A stretch of 64,000 nt of DNA, taken from the NCBI GenBank assembly GCA_003210075.1, contig QCNR01000006.1:1-64000 (forward strand), given 5' to 3'. The translations under genes and the position numbers were made by a program. Of this stretch, positions 41,354 through 50,323 are shown piece by piece. The notes beneath the pieces are model-generated. The model was not told where the DNA came from. It ran no database searches and saw nothing but the letters and a program-made list of their open reading frames with translations. Within the stretch, counting starts at the first letter, position 1. Each line of letters starts with the position of its first letter. This DNA comes from Pelagibacteraceae bacterium AG-426-G09 (GTDB lineage: Bacteria > Pseudomonadota > Alphaproteobacteria > Pelagibacterales > Pelagibacteraceae).

Positions 41354-42444
41354 TTTAGTAAGTTTTCTTCCCAAAATTTAATATTTTTATTAAAAAACTG
41401 TTTTCCTTTATCTCCACCACCTTTTGCACCTGTAAACATGCATGCGCTGTTATTATAGGCATCATAACTGAACTTTAAAGTTCGTAGTGGATCTTCTTTA
41501 GACATTTTGTAAAAATCGTCCTCTGTTTTCCAACGATCTACATATTCTAACAAAAAGTCCATGTATGATTTGCTCATTTTTCCATTATCCTCTGTATACC
41601 ATTTAGGACATTTCCAAAAAATCTGTGCATATTCCATATCTTCAACTTCATAATTACCAATAAAATCATGATGCCATCCTTTTTTAACATCAACTTTTAT
41701 ATCTCCGCCATTTGCTTTTATTTTATTACCAAGTTCAACACAAGGTTCTGCTCTTGTATAGTTATCTGATCCACCTAAAATCATCCATGTTTTAGTTTCT
41801 TTTATCGGTTGAGGGTTTCTAAACATTCCAACGTCTTCACAGTCAGCATATAATGGTTGAGCTGCAGCAAAATATAAATCTTTGCTTATAAGTGCATCTC
41901 TTAATCTTTTTTCTGATGCTAAAATTGAAACCATTCCGCCTCTTGATCCTCCTTGAATACCAATTTTTTTTATATCGATCTTTGGATTCTTAGATAAGTA
42001 TTCAAGGGCAATGAAAGGATCAATAAATTGTGACCAAATATTTACTGTAAATTGATTGCCGGCTGTACTACCCAATTGATCTCTTGCGGTAAAATGATCA
42101 ATGAACATTGTTGCAATTCCTTTTTTTTGTAATTTCTTAGCCTGTTTTGTATGCCAAACCATCCACTTTGAATAAAATTCCTCAGGTCCCCAACTGCTAT
42201 GGCTTACCATTACGAGAGGAAAAGGTCCGTCACCTTTTGGGTATATAATTAAAGCATCAAACTCACTTGGTGAATCTTTATACCAACCTTCTTGAATAGA
42301 ATAAAAATCAAAAGCTCTATAAGATGGTATCTTTACTAACTCGCTATTTTTGAATCTTTTTTGTTGTTTAACCATGAATTCATTAAATGCAAAAGAGGGG
42401 CCTGCAATTAATAAAGCAACGAATATTATAAATATTTTTTTCAG
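41350..42444 (-). CDS. Alpha/beta hydrolase (dienelactone hydrolase-like), probably exported; likely non-ATG (CTG) start
   Basis: GIQGGSRGGMVSIL nucleophile elbow, WHHDF; upstream in-frame extension LKKIFIIFVALLIAGPSFAFNEF is a signal peptide not included in the ORF-track call (ATG at 42375). Confidence 0.75.
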   Translation of the reverse strand: MKKIFIIFVALLIAGPSFAFNEFMVKQQKRFKNSELVKIPSYRAFDFYSIQEGWYKDSPSEFDALIIYPKGDGPFPLVMVSHSSWGPEEFYSKWMVWHTKQAKKLQKKGIATMFIDHFTARDQLGSTAGNQFTVNIWSQFIDPFIALEYLSKNPKIDIKKIGIQGGSRGGMVSILASEKRLRDALISKDLYFAAAQPLYADCEDVGMFRNPQPIKETKTWMILGGSDNYTRAEPCVELGNKIKANGGDIKVDVKKGWHHDFIGNYEVEDMEYAQIFWKCPKWYTEDNGKMSKSYMDFLLEYVDRWKTEDDFYKMSKEDPLRTLKFSYDAYNNSACMFTGAKGGGDKGKQFFNKNIKFWEENLLN

Positions 42445-42482
42445 ATTTAAAGTTTACATTCAAATTAAATCTTTAGATACAT

Positions 42483-42995
42483 CTAAAAAATTGATTTTGA
42501 GTATTTTTTCCAGTTATCTTGATAATGTTTAGTGTTTTCCCAAACTGCTTTCTTTTCCTCTTCTGTAACTTCTCTTACAACCTTACCTGGTGAACCAATA
42601 ACAAGTGAGTTGTCTGGTATCTCTTTATTCTCTGTAATTAAAGCTTTTGCCCCAATGATACAATTTTTTCCAATTTTTGCATTATTGAGAATCACTGCAC
42701 CAATTCCAATTAAACTATTATCCCCTATCGTACATCCATGAAGCATAACCATATGACCAACTGTAACATTTTTTCCAACTTTTAAAGGACATCCAGGATC
42801 TGTATGCAAAACACTGCCATCTTGAACATTTGACCCCTCACCTATATGAATATTTTCAATATCTCCTCTTAATGTCGCATTAAACCAAATACTAGAATTC
42901 TTGTCTAATGTGACATCTCCTATTACTACTGCGTTTGGGGCTACCCAATTTTCGCCAGAGTTTTTTGGTTTTTTATCTTTTAAATCGTAAAACAT
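42483..42995 (-). CDS. Gamma-carbonic anhydrase-family hexapeptide-repeat protein
   Basis: [57 protein letters not shown]. Confidence 0.9.
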   Translation of the reverse strand: MFYDLKDKKPKNSGENWVAPNAVVIGDVTLDKNSSIWFNATLRGDIENIHIGEGSNVQDGSVLHTDPGCPLKVGKNVTVGHMVMLHGCTIGDNSLIGIGAVILNNAKIGKNCIIGAKALITENKEIPDNSLVIGSPGKVVREVTEEEKKAVWENTKHYQDNWKKYSKSIF

Positions 42996-43015
42996 AATTT
43001 ATATAATAATACATT

Positions 43016-43564
43016 ATGGCTATAGAAACTCCAATATGTGATTTTGGTAAGAAGGCACCTGACTTTAAACTTAAATCAACCGATAACAAAATTTTATCTC
43101 TTAATGACATAAAAGGTGAAAATGGAACCTTGATAATGTTTATATGTAATCATTGCCCTTATGTTAAGGCGGTTACAAAAGAAATAGTAGAAGATTGTAC
43201 TGAATTACAAAAACTTGGTATTAATGCTGTTGCGATATGTGCAAATGATGCAGAGAATTATCCTGAGGATTCATTTGAAAATATGATTGAATTTGCGAAG
43301 AAAAATAAATTTAATTTCCCCTATCTCACAGATGAAACTCAGGAAATTGCGAAAACTTATGGTGCAGTATGTACACCAGACTTTTTTGGATACAATAAAG
43401 ATCTTGAACTTCAATATAGAGGACGATTAAGAGAGCTTAAAAACTTAGTTCCTGTAAAAGAGGGGACAAGTGATTTATTAAAGGCAATGAAGCAAATTGC
43501 TGAAAGTGGTAACGGACCTGAAAATCAAGTACCAAGTGCCGGCTGTAGTATTAAGTGGAAATAA
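43016..43564 (+). CDS. Thioredoxin-fold peroxiredoxin/AhpC-TSA-like protein
   Basis: APDFKLKSTDNKILSLNDIKG, MFICNHCPYVKAV. Confidence 0.85.
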   Translation: MAIETPICDFGKKAPDFKLKSTDNKILSLNDIKGENGTLIMFICNHCPYVKAVTKEIVEDCTELQKLGINAVAICANDAENYPEDSFENMIEFAKKNKFNFPYLTDETQEIAKTYGAVCTPDFFGYNKDLELQYRGRLRELKNLVPVKEGTSDLLKAMKQIAESGNGPENQVPSAGCSIKWK

Positions 43565-43568
43565 TTAA

Positions 43569-44651
43569 ATGCATTTAGTTGTAACTCGAAGTTATCCTCC
43601 AGAAATAGGTGGGATGCAAAATTTAATGTGGGGCCTTACAAATTCTTTGTCAAAACACGATTTAATAAAAGTTTTTGCTGATGATCATGATAATGCAAAA
43701 CAGTTTGATGAAAAAGTTTCTTTTACTATAGAAAGAATTGGGGGTCCAAAATTAATAAAAAAATATAGAAAGTCATTCTTGGTAAACAACTATCTTGAGA
43801 ATAATAACAAAGTTAAAACTGTTATTGCTGATCATTGGAAAAGCTTAGAAAAAATAAAAACAAATGTAAAAAAAATATGTTTAATTCATTCAAAAGAAAT
43901 AAATCATAATAAAGGATCATTCTTAAATAAAAGAGTTTTGAAAGTACTTAATAATGTTGATAAGATTGTAGCCAACTCTAACTTTACAAAAGAACTTGCT
44001 ATTTCTTTGGGTGTAATGGCTGAAAAAATAATCGTCATAAACCCAGGAATTGATCCTGTCAAAGAAATAGATGACAAAATTCTCAAAGAGGCTGATAAAA
44101 TACTTAAGGGGAAAAATCCAAGATTAATTACTGTATCTAGATACGATAAAAGAAAAAGCCATGATAAGATAATTATGGCGTTAAGAAATTTAAAACAAAT
44201 TTATCCAAATATTATTTATACCTCTATTGGGTATGGCGAAGAAGAAGAGAATATTAAAAAGTTAACTAAAGAACTTGATTTAAATGACCAAGTTTTGTTC
44301 TTTAAAAATATTAGTACTGAACTAAAAAACGCATTAATTGCAAAGTCTCATGTATTTGTAATGCCTTCTATAACTTATAAAAAATCTGTTGAAGGTTTTG
44401 GAATTGCTTACGTTGAAGCTGCACAATTTGGTATACCTTCAATTGGAGGAAAAGATGGCGGAGCATCTGATGCAATAAAACATAATGAAACAGGATTGAT
44501 TTGTGATGGTAACAACTTAGATGATATTTATTCTAGTATAGATTTAATTTTGAAAAATAATTCTTACAAAGAATTTGGTCAAAAAGCTAAGCAATTCTCT
44601 AGTAATTTTCACTGGGATAAAATTATCAAAGAATATTTAAAATTATTATGA
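43569..44651 (+). CDS. GT4-family glycosyltransferase
   Basis: RSYPPEIGGMQNLMWGL, VINPGID, EGFGIAYVEAAQFGIPSIGG. Confidence 0.9.
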   Translation: MHLVVTRSYPPEIGGMQNLMWGLTNSLSKHDLIKVFADDHDNAKQFDEKVSFTIERIGGPKLIKKYRKSFLVNNYLENNNKVKTVIADHWKSLEKIKTNVKKICLIHSKEINHNKGSFLNKRVLKVLNNVDKIVANSNFTKELAISLGVMAEKIIVINPGIDPVKEIDDKILKEADKILKGKNPRLITVSRYDKRKSHDKIIMALRNLKQIYPNIIYTSIGYGEEEENIKKLTKELDLNDQVLFFKNISTELKNALIAKSHVFVMPSITYKKSVEGFGIAYVEAAQFGIPSIGGKDGGASDAIKHNETGLICDGNNLDDIYSSIDLILKNNSYKEFGQKAKQFSSNFHWDKIIKEYLKLL

Positions 44652-44664
44652 TAAGATATTAATC

Positions 44665-45081
44665 ATGATTGAGAAATTTAGCGGAATATTTCTTTTAATT
44701 GTTTTTATTCTTCACTTTATTGGCCATGGTGTTTATGGCTTTAGATGTGTGTTTGGAACAAAATCATTCCTAGATCAATATGCAATGCATGATTCAGGTG
44801 CTATCATGACAAGGTTTTTTGGATCAATTTTTTTAGCATCCTTCATAATGGCAATGTATATAATGTTTGTAAGATCGGGTGGTGTAAATGGTACATGGGG
44901 TTTTTTCAATTTAATATTTTTACAAAACCTTTCTGCATTTATTGTTGGAGTTTACACAATTAAAATAAATAAATTAGGACATACTGAAAAGACGTCGATT
45001 GAGGGAATTATTGCTCCTGGAATTTTAACGTTATTAAGTGCAATACTTTGCTACGGATTGGCAGATAAAATTTATTCTTAA
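44665..45081 (+). CDS. Hypothetical integral membrane protein
   Basis: Four or so hydrophobic segments; no family recognised. Confidence 0.6.
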   Translation: MIEKFSGIFLLIVFILHFIGHGVYGFRCVFGTKSFLDQYAMHDSGAIMTRFFGSIFLASFIMAMYIMFVRSGGVNGTWGFFNLIFLQNLSAFIVGVYTIKINKLGHTEKTSIEGIIAPGILTLLSAILCYGLADKIYS

Positions 45082-45111
45082 TTTTTAACTGTTCTATCAA
45101 GTAAAATCTTA

Positions 45112-45130
45112 AGTTCTAATAGGTAGAACT
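45112..45130. promoter_or_regulatory. Perfect inverted repeat AGTTCTA-ATAGG-TAGAACT upstream of IclR-type regulator (candidate operator)
   Basis: 7-bp arms with 5-nt spacer, 47 bp before the regulator start. Confidence 0.45.
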
Positions 45131-45176
45131 CTATAATTTATCGTTTTTTTTAAAAAAATATGTCGTAAGATAAACT

Positions 45177-45857
45177 ATGGATAAAAAAAATGCGGGTGTC
45201 GAAGCGGTAGATAAAGCTTTGCAAATTCTTAACGCTTTCAGCGAAAAAAGAGAAGAATTAACTTTAACAGAAATATCGAAACAAATTAATCAATACAAAA
45301 GTACAACATCTAGATTATGTACGTCATTACTTAAATTTGGATATATTGAAAGACTTCCAAATAAAAAATATAAACTTGGTAATGCAATAAACAGATTAAT
45401 TAATGTTTACGATGACACATTTCATATTAACAATCTTATACAAAAACAATTAAATTTTATTAAAGATAAAACAAATGAAACTGCAAGTTTTTGGATCAAA
45501 AGCGACAATGCACGGATTTGCATTTTGAAAAGTGAACCAGAGAAAGATATGAGGCACAATCTTATATTGGGTCAACCTAGATCGTTGGAAAGAGGATCTA
45601 GTGGGCATATAATATCAACATATCATGATTTAAAAACACAAAATAAAAATAAAGTTCTTAAAGATGAATTTTCAATCTCTCATGGTGAAATTGACCCTGA
45701 AAAAGCTTCTGTGACTGTACCTTTATTGTCAAAACAAAAAACCTTGTTGGGTGCTATATCAGTTTCTGGTCATGTTTCTAATTTCAATAAAACAAGTACT
45801 TTAAACTTTCTATCAATTCTTCAAAATTCGAGAGTAAAGTTAGAAAAGCAAATCTAA
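45177..45857 (+). CDS. IclR-family transcriptional regulator
   Basis: AVDKALQILNAFSEKREELTLTEISKQINQYKSTTSRLCTSLLKFGYIER wHTH; C-terminal effector domain. Confidence 0.92.
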   Translation: MDKKNAGVEAVDKALQILNAFSEKREELTLTEISKQINQYKSTTSRLCTSLLKFGYIERLPNKKYKLGNAINRLINVYDDTFHINNLIQKQLNFIKDKTNETASFWIKSDNARICILKSEPEKDMRHNLILGQPRSLERGSSGHIISTYHDLKTQNKNKVLKDEFSISHGEIDPEKASVTVPLLSKQKTLLGAISVSGHVSNFNKTSTLNFLSILQNSRVKLEKQI

Positions 45858-46795
45858 TTCAAAGATTTTAGAAATTTTTCAAATACTTTTTCAGGAGTTA
45901 GCTTATTTAGATCAACAACTTGTATGGCTTTAAAATTATCTCTTTCTATACTTACTTTTAAGGCTGTAGTATGTGATCCAAATAAAGTTAAACCTTTTAC
46001 TCCTAAATGAGCTGCCATATGTGCTGGACCTGTGTCATTCGCAATAACATAAGAACTATCTCTAATTAATGTAGCAAGTTCAGAAATATTCAATGCCTTT
46101 TCATTATTTAATACAGTATCTGCGTCTATATCTTTTGTCATAGGTATTTCTAAAGGGCCAGGTGCTACTAAAATTTTATATTCATCATTAAATTTATTTT
46201 TTACCATCTCAATAAATTTATTATAGTGAGGCCATTTCTTAATTGTTAAATGTGGAGAGCAAAAAGGAAATAAAATAATATATTTTTTTAAATTATATTC
46301 TTTTTTAATTTTATCTATATTTGTACATGCCCAATTAAAATCTGGAAACATTGTTTTATTTGTTTTTACTCCTGAAACCTCCAATTGATGTTTAAACCTG
46401 TCAAGTACAGGATTTTTATCAAAATCTTTTTTTGACTTATTTTCAGGTAAAGTTGTATCAGAAGAAGACCAAATAGTATTGTTTGCATTTGGAAATAAAA
46501 TTCTTTTATAAAAATTTGTCCTAGATGAATTTTGTAAATCAAAAACCTTAACAAATTTATATTTTTTGATTACACGCATAAGAGTAAAAAGATAAATTAG
46601 ATTAAATCTAGACAGTCTTTTATCTAATATAACTGCCTTTAAATGTGGATTACTTTTAAATAATTCAAAATAAGGTTTGGTTGTTAATAGATATATATCA
46701 TGCTCTTTGTGAAACTCAGAAATATCTTGAATAGCACCGCTAGCTTGAGCTATATCTCCTAAAGAGCCATGTTTGATTATTAAAATATTAGACAT
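45854..46795 (-). CDS. GT9-family (heptosyltransferase-like) glycosyltransferase
   Basis: ILIIKHGSLGDIAQASGAI, VIANDTGPAHMAAHLGVKGLTLFG. Confidence 0.9.
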   Translation of the reverse strand: MSNILIIKHGSLGDIAQASGAIQDISEFHKEHDIYLLTTKPYFELFKSNPHLKAVILDKRLSRFNLIYLFTLMRVIKKYKFVKVFDLQNSSRTNFYKRILFPNANNTIWSSSDTTLPENKSKKDFDKNPVLDRFKHQLEVSGVKTNKTMFPDFNWACTNIDKIKKEYNLKKYIILFPFCSPHLTIKKWPHYNKFIEMVKNKFNDEYKILVAPGPLEIPMTKDIDADTVLNNEKALNISELATLIRDSSYVIANDTGPAHMAAHLGVKGLTLFGSHTTALKVSIERDNFKAIQVVDLNKLTPEKVFEKFLKSLN

Positions 46796-46831
46796 ATTTT
46801 TAACAATTTAACATACTATACAATTATTTAT

Positions 46832-47221
46832 ATGAATAAAATTTTAGTAGAAGTATCAATCGGAGAACTTTTAGATAAGCTTTCAATATTAGAAATTAAA
46901 CAAGAAAAAATAAAAGACACTGACAAACTTGAATACATTAATGATGAGTATAGTGTTCTGAAAGAACAACTATCTAAAAATGTTAAATCAGACGAAAAAC
47001 TTAATAAATTGTTTAATTCTTTAAAAGAAATTAATTCAAAATTATGGATAATAGAAGATGATAAAAGAATGTGTGAGAAAAATTCTGATTTTGGAGAAAA
47101 ATTTATAAAACTTTCTAGAGATGTGCATTTTTTAAATGATGATAGAGCTAAGATAAAATTTCAAATAAACGAACATACTGGATCTAAAATTAAAGAAATA
47201 AAAGAATATACTAAATATTAA
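46832..47221 (+). CDS. DUF6165-like protein
   Basis: VEVSIGELLDKLSILEIKQEKI; beside a glycosyltransferase. Confidence 0.65.
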   Translation: MNKILVEVSIGELLDKLSILEIKQEKIKDTDKLEYINDEYSVLKEQLSKNVKSDEKLNKLFNSLKEINSKLWIIEDDKRMCEKNSDFGEKFIKLSRDVHFLNDDRAKIKFQINEHTGSKIKEIKEYTKY

Positions 47222-48003
47222 TTTAAACTCGGTATTACTTTTCTTAATTTAAAAGACAGACCCGGATCGATATCTGCATAAATTATTCCTATACCTTTTT
47301 TTTTAATTTTTAAAATTTTTCCATCTGGGGAAATTATTACACTATGACCAAAGGTTTCCCTTTTTTTTGTATTTTTACCAAATTGGTTGGGAGCAAAGAT
47401 ATAACAAAAATTTTCAATAGCTCTTGCTTTAAGTAAAGTTAACCAATGTTTTTGACCTGTTATTTTTGTAAATGCAGAAGGAACACTAATAAAATTCAAA
47501 TTTTTTTTTGACAAGCTTCTATAAATCTCTGGAAATCTTAAATCAAAACAAATTGTGAGGCCCAGTCTTCCCCAAGGAAGTTTTACTGACACAAGCCTTT
47601 TTCCTGGAATATATGTTTTGCTCTCTTTATGCCGTTCTTTATTTGGAAGTTTGACATCAAACATTTTGATTTTATCATAATAAGCAATAATTTTTCCCAT
47701 TGGGTTTATCATAATTGATCTATTTCTATATTTTTTTTTATCCTTAATTGGCAATGATCCAATTAAAATCCATTTTTTATTTTTCTTTGCAATTTCTTTT
47801 ACTTTTAAAAGTAAAGGGTCGCTTCCCATGTTAAAAGTATTTTTATACAATATTTTTTTATTACTTGTTATTAAAGATGTTGTTTCAGGTGTTATAATTA
47901 AATCAGCTTTATTTTTAATCGAAAGATTTATAAATTTTATTATTTGATTAAAATTTTTACTATAGTTTTCACCTGCTGAAGATTGAATGCAAGCAACTTT
48001 CAT
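47218..48003 (-). CDS. Nitrilase-superfamily carbon-nitrogen hydrolase (Nit1/Nit2-like)
   Basis: Catalytic triad contexts TPETTS, YDKIKMFDV, LTICFDLRFPE. Confidence 0.9.
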   Translation of the reverse strand: MKVACIQSSAGENYSKNFNQIIKFINLSIKNKADLIITPETTSLITSNKKILYKNTFNMGSDPLLLKVKEIAKKNKKWILIGSLPIKDKKKYRNRSIMINPMGKIIAYYDKIKMFDVKLPNKERHKESKTYIPGKRLVSVKLPWGRLGLTICFDLRFPEIYRSLSKKNLNFISVPSAFTKITGQKHWLTLLKARAIENFCYIFAPNQFGKNTKKRETFGHSVIISPDGKILKIKKKGIGIIYADIDPGLSFKLRKVIPSLN

Positions 48004-48674
48004 TAATAATTATACTTTCTTTCAAGAAACTTAATAAAATTATGTATTAAAAATGTCATAAATAAATAAATACTTCCGGCAACTATGAATACCTCTATTG
48101 GTTTAAAAGTTGTTGAAATTATATACTTTGCGACACCCGTCAAATCCATTAGTGTGACTGTACTTGCTAGTGAAGTTCCTTTTAACATCAAAATAATTTC
48201 ATTACCATACGCAGGAAGAGATTGCCTAATAGCAATTGGTATTTGTATTTTATAAAAAATAATTTTGCTTGATATACCTAGACTTTTCCCAGCTTCAATG
48301 TATCCTTTTTTAATTGTTTCGAATGCTGATCTTAGTATTTCTGATGTGTACGCTCCTGTATTAAGAGCAAAAGCAATTATTGCACACCAATAAGGTTCTT
48401 TTAATATTATCCATAAAAAACTTTCTCTAATGAATTCTATTTGCCCAAAACCAAAGTAAATTATAAAAATTTGGACTAGCAAAGGTGTTCCTCTAAATAA
48501 ATAAGAGTAACCATATGCAAATTTATTTAATATAAGATTTGTACTCATTCTCATTACTGCAAAAAGTAAACCTATAAATAATCCAAAGAATAATGATAAA
48601 GATAATAATTTTAGTGTTACTACAGTCGCGTTTAGTAACTTAGGAAAACTATTAATCATCAATTCTAAATCCAT
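48003..48674 (-). CDS. Polar amino acid ABC transporter permease (HisM-like)
   Basis: FRGTPLLVQIFIIYFG, EAGKSLGISSKIIFYKIQIPIAIRQSLPAYGNE. Confidence 0.92.
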   Translation of the reverse strand: MDLELMINSFPKLLNATVVTLKLLSLSLFFGLFIGLLFAVMRMSTNLILNKFAYGYSYLFRGTPLLVQIFIIYFGFGQIEFIRESFLWIILKEPYWCAIIAFALNTGAYTSEILRSAFETIKKGYIEAGKSLGISSKIIFYKIQIPIAIRQSLPAYGNEIILMLKGTSLASTVTLMDLTGVAKYIISTTFKPIEVFIVAGSIYLFMTFLIHNFIKFLERKYNY

Positions 48675-49366
48675 TAAAAGCCCCTACTATATTTAATTTC
48701 TAATCTGTTTATTAATTTCATACTAAGGAAAGTAAGTAACAAGTACAAAACAGCTGCAAAAGAATAAAAAAATAATGGATCTCTGGTTGATCCAGCTGCA
48801 ATATAAGATTGTCGCATAATTTCAACTAATCCGGTTACAGAAATTAGTGAAGTATCTTTTAATGTAATTTGCCATACATTGCTTAAATTTGGTATTGCTA
48901 ATCTTAACATTTGAGGCAGAATAATTTTATAAAATTGTATATGTTTTTTTATGCCTAAAACTTTAGATGCTTCAAACTGTCCTTTATCTATAGACTGAAT
49001 TGCACCTCTAAAAACCTCAGTTGAATAGGCACCTGAAATAATTCCAATTGCAAAAGATCCAGTAATAAATGCATTGATTTCTATATACTCGTAATAACCA
49101 AACATAGAAGCAACAAACATAATTGCACCACTTCCCCCAAAAAAAAATAAATAAATAACTAAAAGCTCGGGCACCCCTCTAATAACTGTAGTATAAAAAT
49201 TTCCAATTACGTTTAATGATTTATATTTAGATAATTTTAAAGGTGTGAAGATTAGAGCAAATAAAAAACCTATTAACATTGCTGTTATCGAAACAGCTAT
49301 AGTCATCAGGGTAGCATAAAATAACTCATCTCCCCAACCAGTTTTTCCAAATGCTAGAAGTTCCAT
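48674..49366 (-). CDS. Polar amino acid ABC transporter permease (HisQ-like)
   Basis: TTVIRGVPELLVIYLFFFG, EASKVLGIKKHIQFYKIILPQMLRLAIPNLSN. Confidence 0.92.
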   Translation of the reverse strand: MELLAFGKTGWGDELFYATLMTIAVSITAMLIGFLFALIFTPLKLSKYKSLNVIGNFYTTVIRGVPELLVIYLFFFGGSGAIMFVASMFGYYEYIEINAFITGSFAIGIISGAYSTEVFRGAIQSIDKGQFEASKVLGIKKHIQFYKIILPQMLRLAIPNLSNVWQITLKDTSLISVTGLVEIMRQSYIAAGSTRDPLFFYSFAAVLYLLLTFLSMKLINRLEIKYSRGF

Positions 49367-49372
49367 AAAGAC

Positions 49373-49397
49373 TGGCGACTATACAATATAGTCGCCA
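49373..49397 (-). other. Perfect 11-bp intercistronic hairpin between SBP and permease genes
   Basis: TGGCGACTATA-CAA-TATAGTCGCCA (plus-strand reading). Confidence 0.8.
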
Positions 49398-49410
49398 AAT
49401 CTAAAATATA

Positions 49411-50262
49411 TTACATAGAAGCATCAAAACCGAACCACTTAGTAGCGATTCTGCTTATGTCTCCATTTTTTCTTGCTTTGTTAATAGCCATATTGAAATC
49501 TTTTAAAAGTTGGGCATCTCTCTCGCCAATTGCACCACTTCCACCTTTTCTAATTCCAACACCTACTCCATTTCCAAAAGCTCCACCTGAAAATGTTGGT
49601 CCAACTAATACTACAGGTTTACCGGATTTTTCTGCGTAATCTGTAAATGCAACTGCCGCAGCTAATGCAACGTCACATCTTCCAGCAGCTAAATCTAAGT
49701 TTACTTCATCCTGAGTTTTGTAAGTTCTTACATTTACACTTCCTACATCACCAGAGTCTAAAAAGTTTTGGTGAATAGTAGCTGTTTGAACACAAACGGT
49801 TTTACCAGCCAATGCACCTTCAATAGTTTTAAGTGCTTTTTTTACAGCGCCTCCACCTATTGATAAGTTTATTCCCGAGGGTGTATCCATGCCTTCAAGG
49901 TCTGATCCCTTCATGACAGCTAGCTGAGCAACTTCATCTGCATAACCTTGTGAAAAATTAATTGTTTTTAATCTTTCATCTGTAATTGACATCCCTGCCA
50001 TGATCGCATCAAATTTTCTCATAAGCAAAGCTGGTATCATACCATCCCAATCTTGCTCAACGATCTCACATTGTTTTCCGATGTATCTGCAAAGTGTCCA
50101 GGCTAGTTCAACCTCAAACCCTATTAACTTTCCAGAAGCATCTTTAGAATTCCATGGAGGATAAGCACCTTCAGTTCCAATTTTTATTGTATCAGAGTAT
50201 ACGTTTGTCATGATAAATAAAGAAGCTAGAACCGATATTATAGTTTTTTTGAATATATTCAT
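49411..50262 (-). CDS. Periplasmic amino-acid-binding protein (LAO/octopine/nopaline-type)
   Basis: Signal peptide; GTEGAYPPWNSKDASGKLIGFEVELA; GKTVCVQTATIHQNFL. Confidence 0.93.
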   Translation of the reverse strand: MNIFKKTIISVLASLFIMTNVYSDTIKIGTEGAYPPWNSKDASGKLIGFEVELAWTLCRYIGKQCEIVEQDWDGMIPALLMRKFDAIMAGMSITDERLKTINFSQGYADEVAQLAVMKGSDLEGMDTPSGINLSIGGGAVKKALKTIEGALAGKTVCVQTATIHQNFLDSGDVGSVNVRTYKTQDEVNLDLAAGRCDVALAAAVAFTDYAEKSGKPVVLVGPTFSGGAFGNGVGVGIRKGGSGAIGERDAQLLKDFNMAINKARKNGDISRIATKWFGFDASM

Positions 50263-50323
50263 TATTTTCTCCTTTAATAAAAAAATTAGTATTTCATAAA
50301 ATTAAGAAATTAAAAAGAATAAA

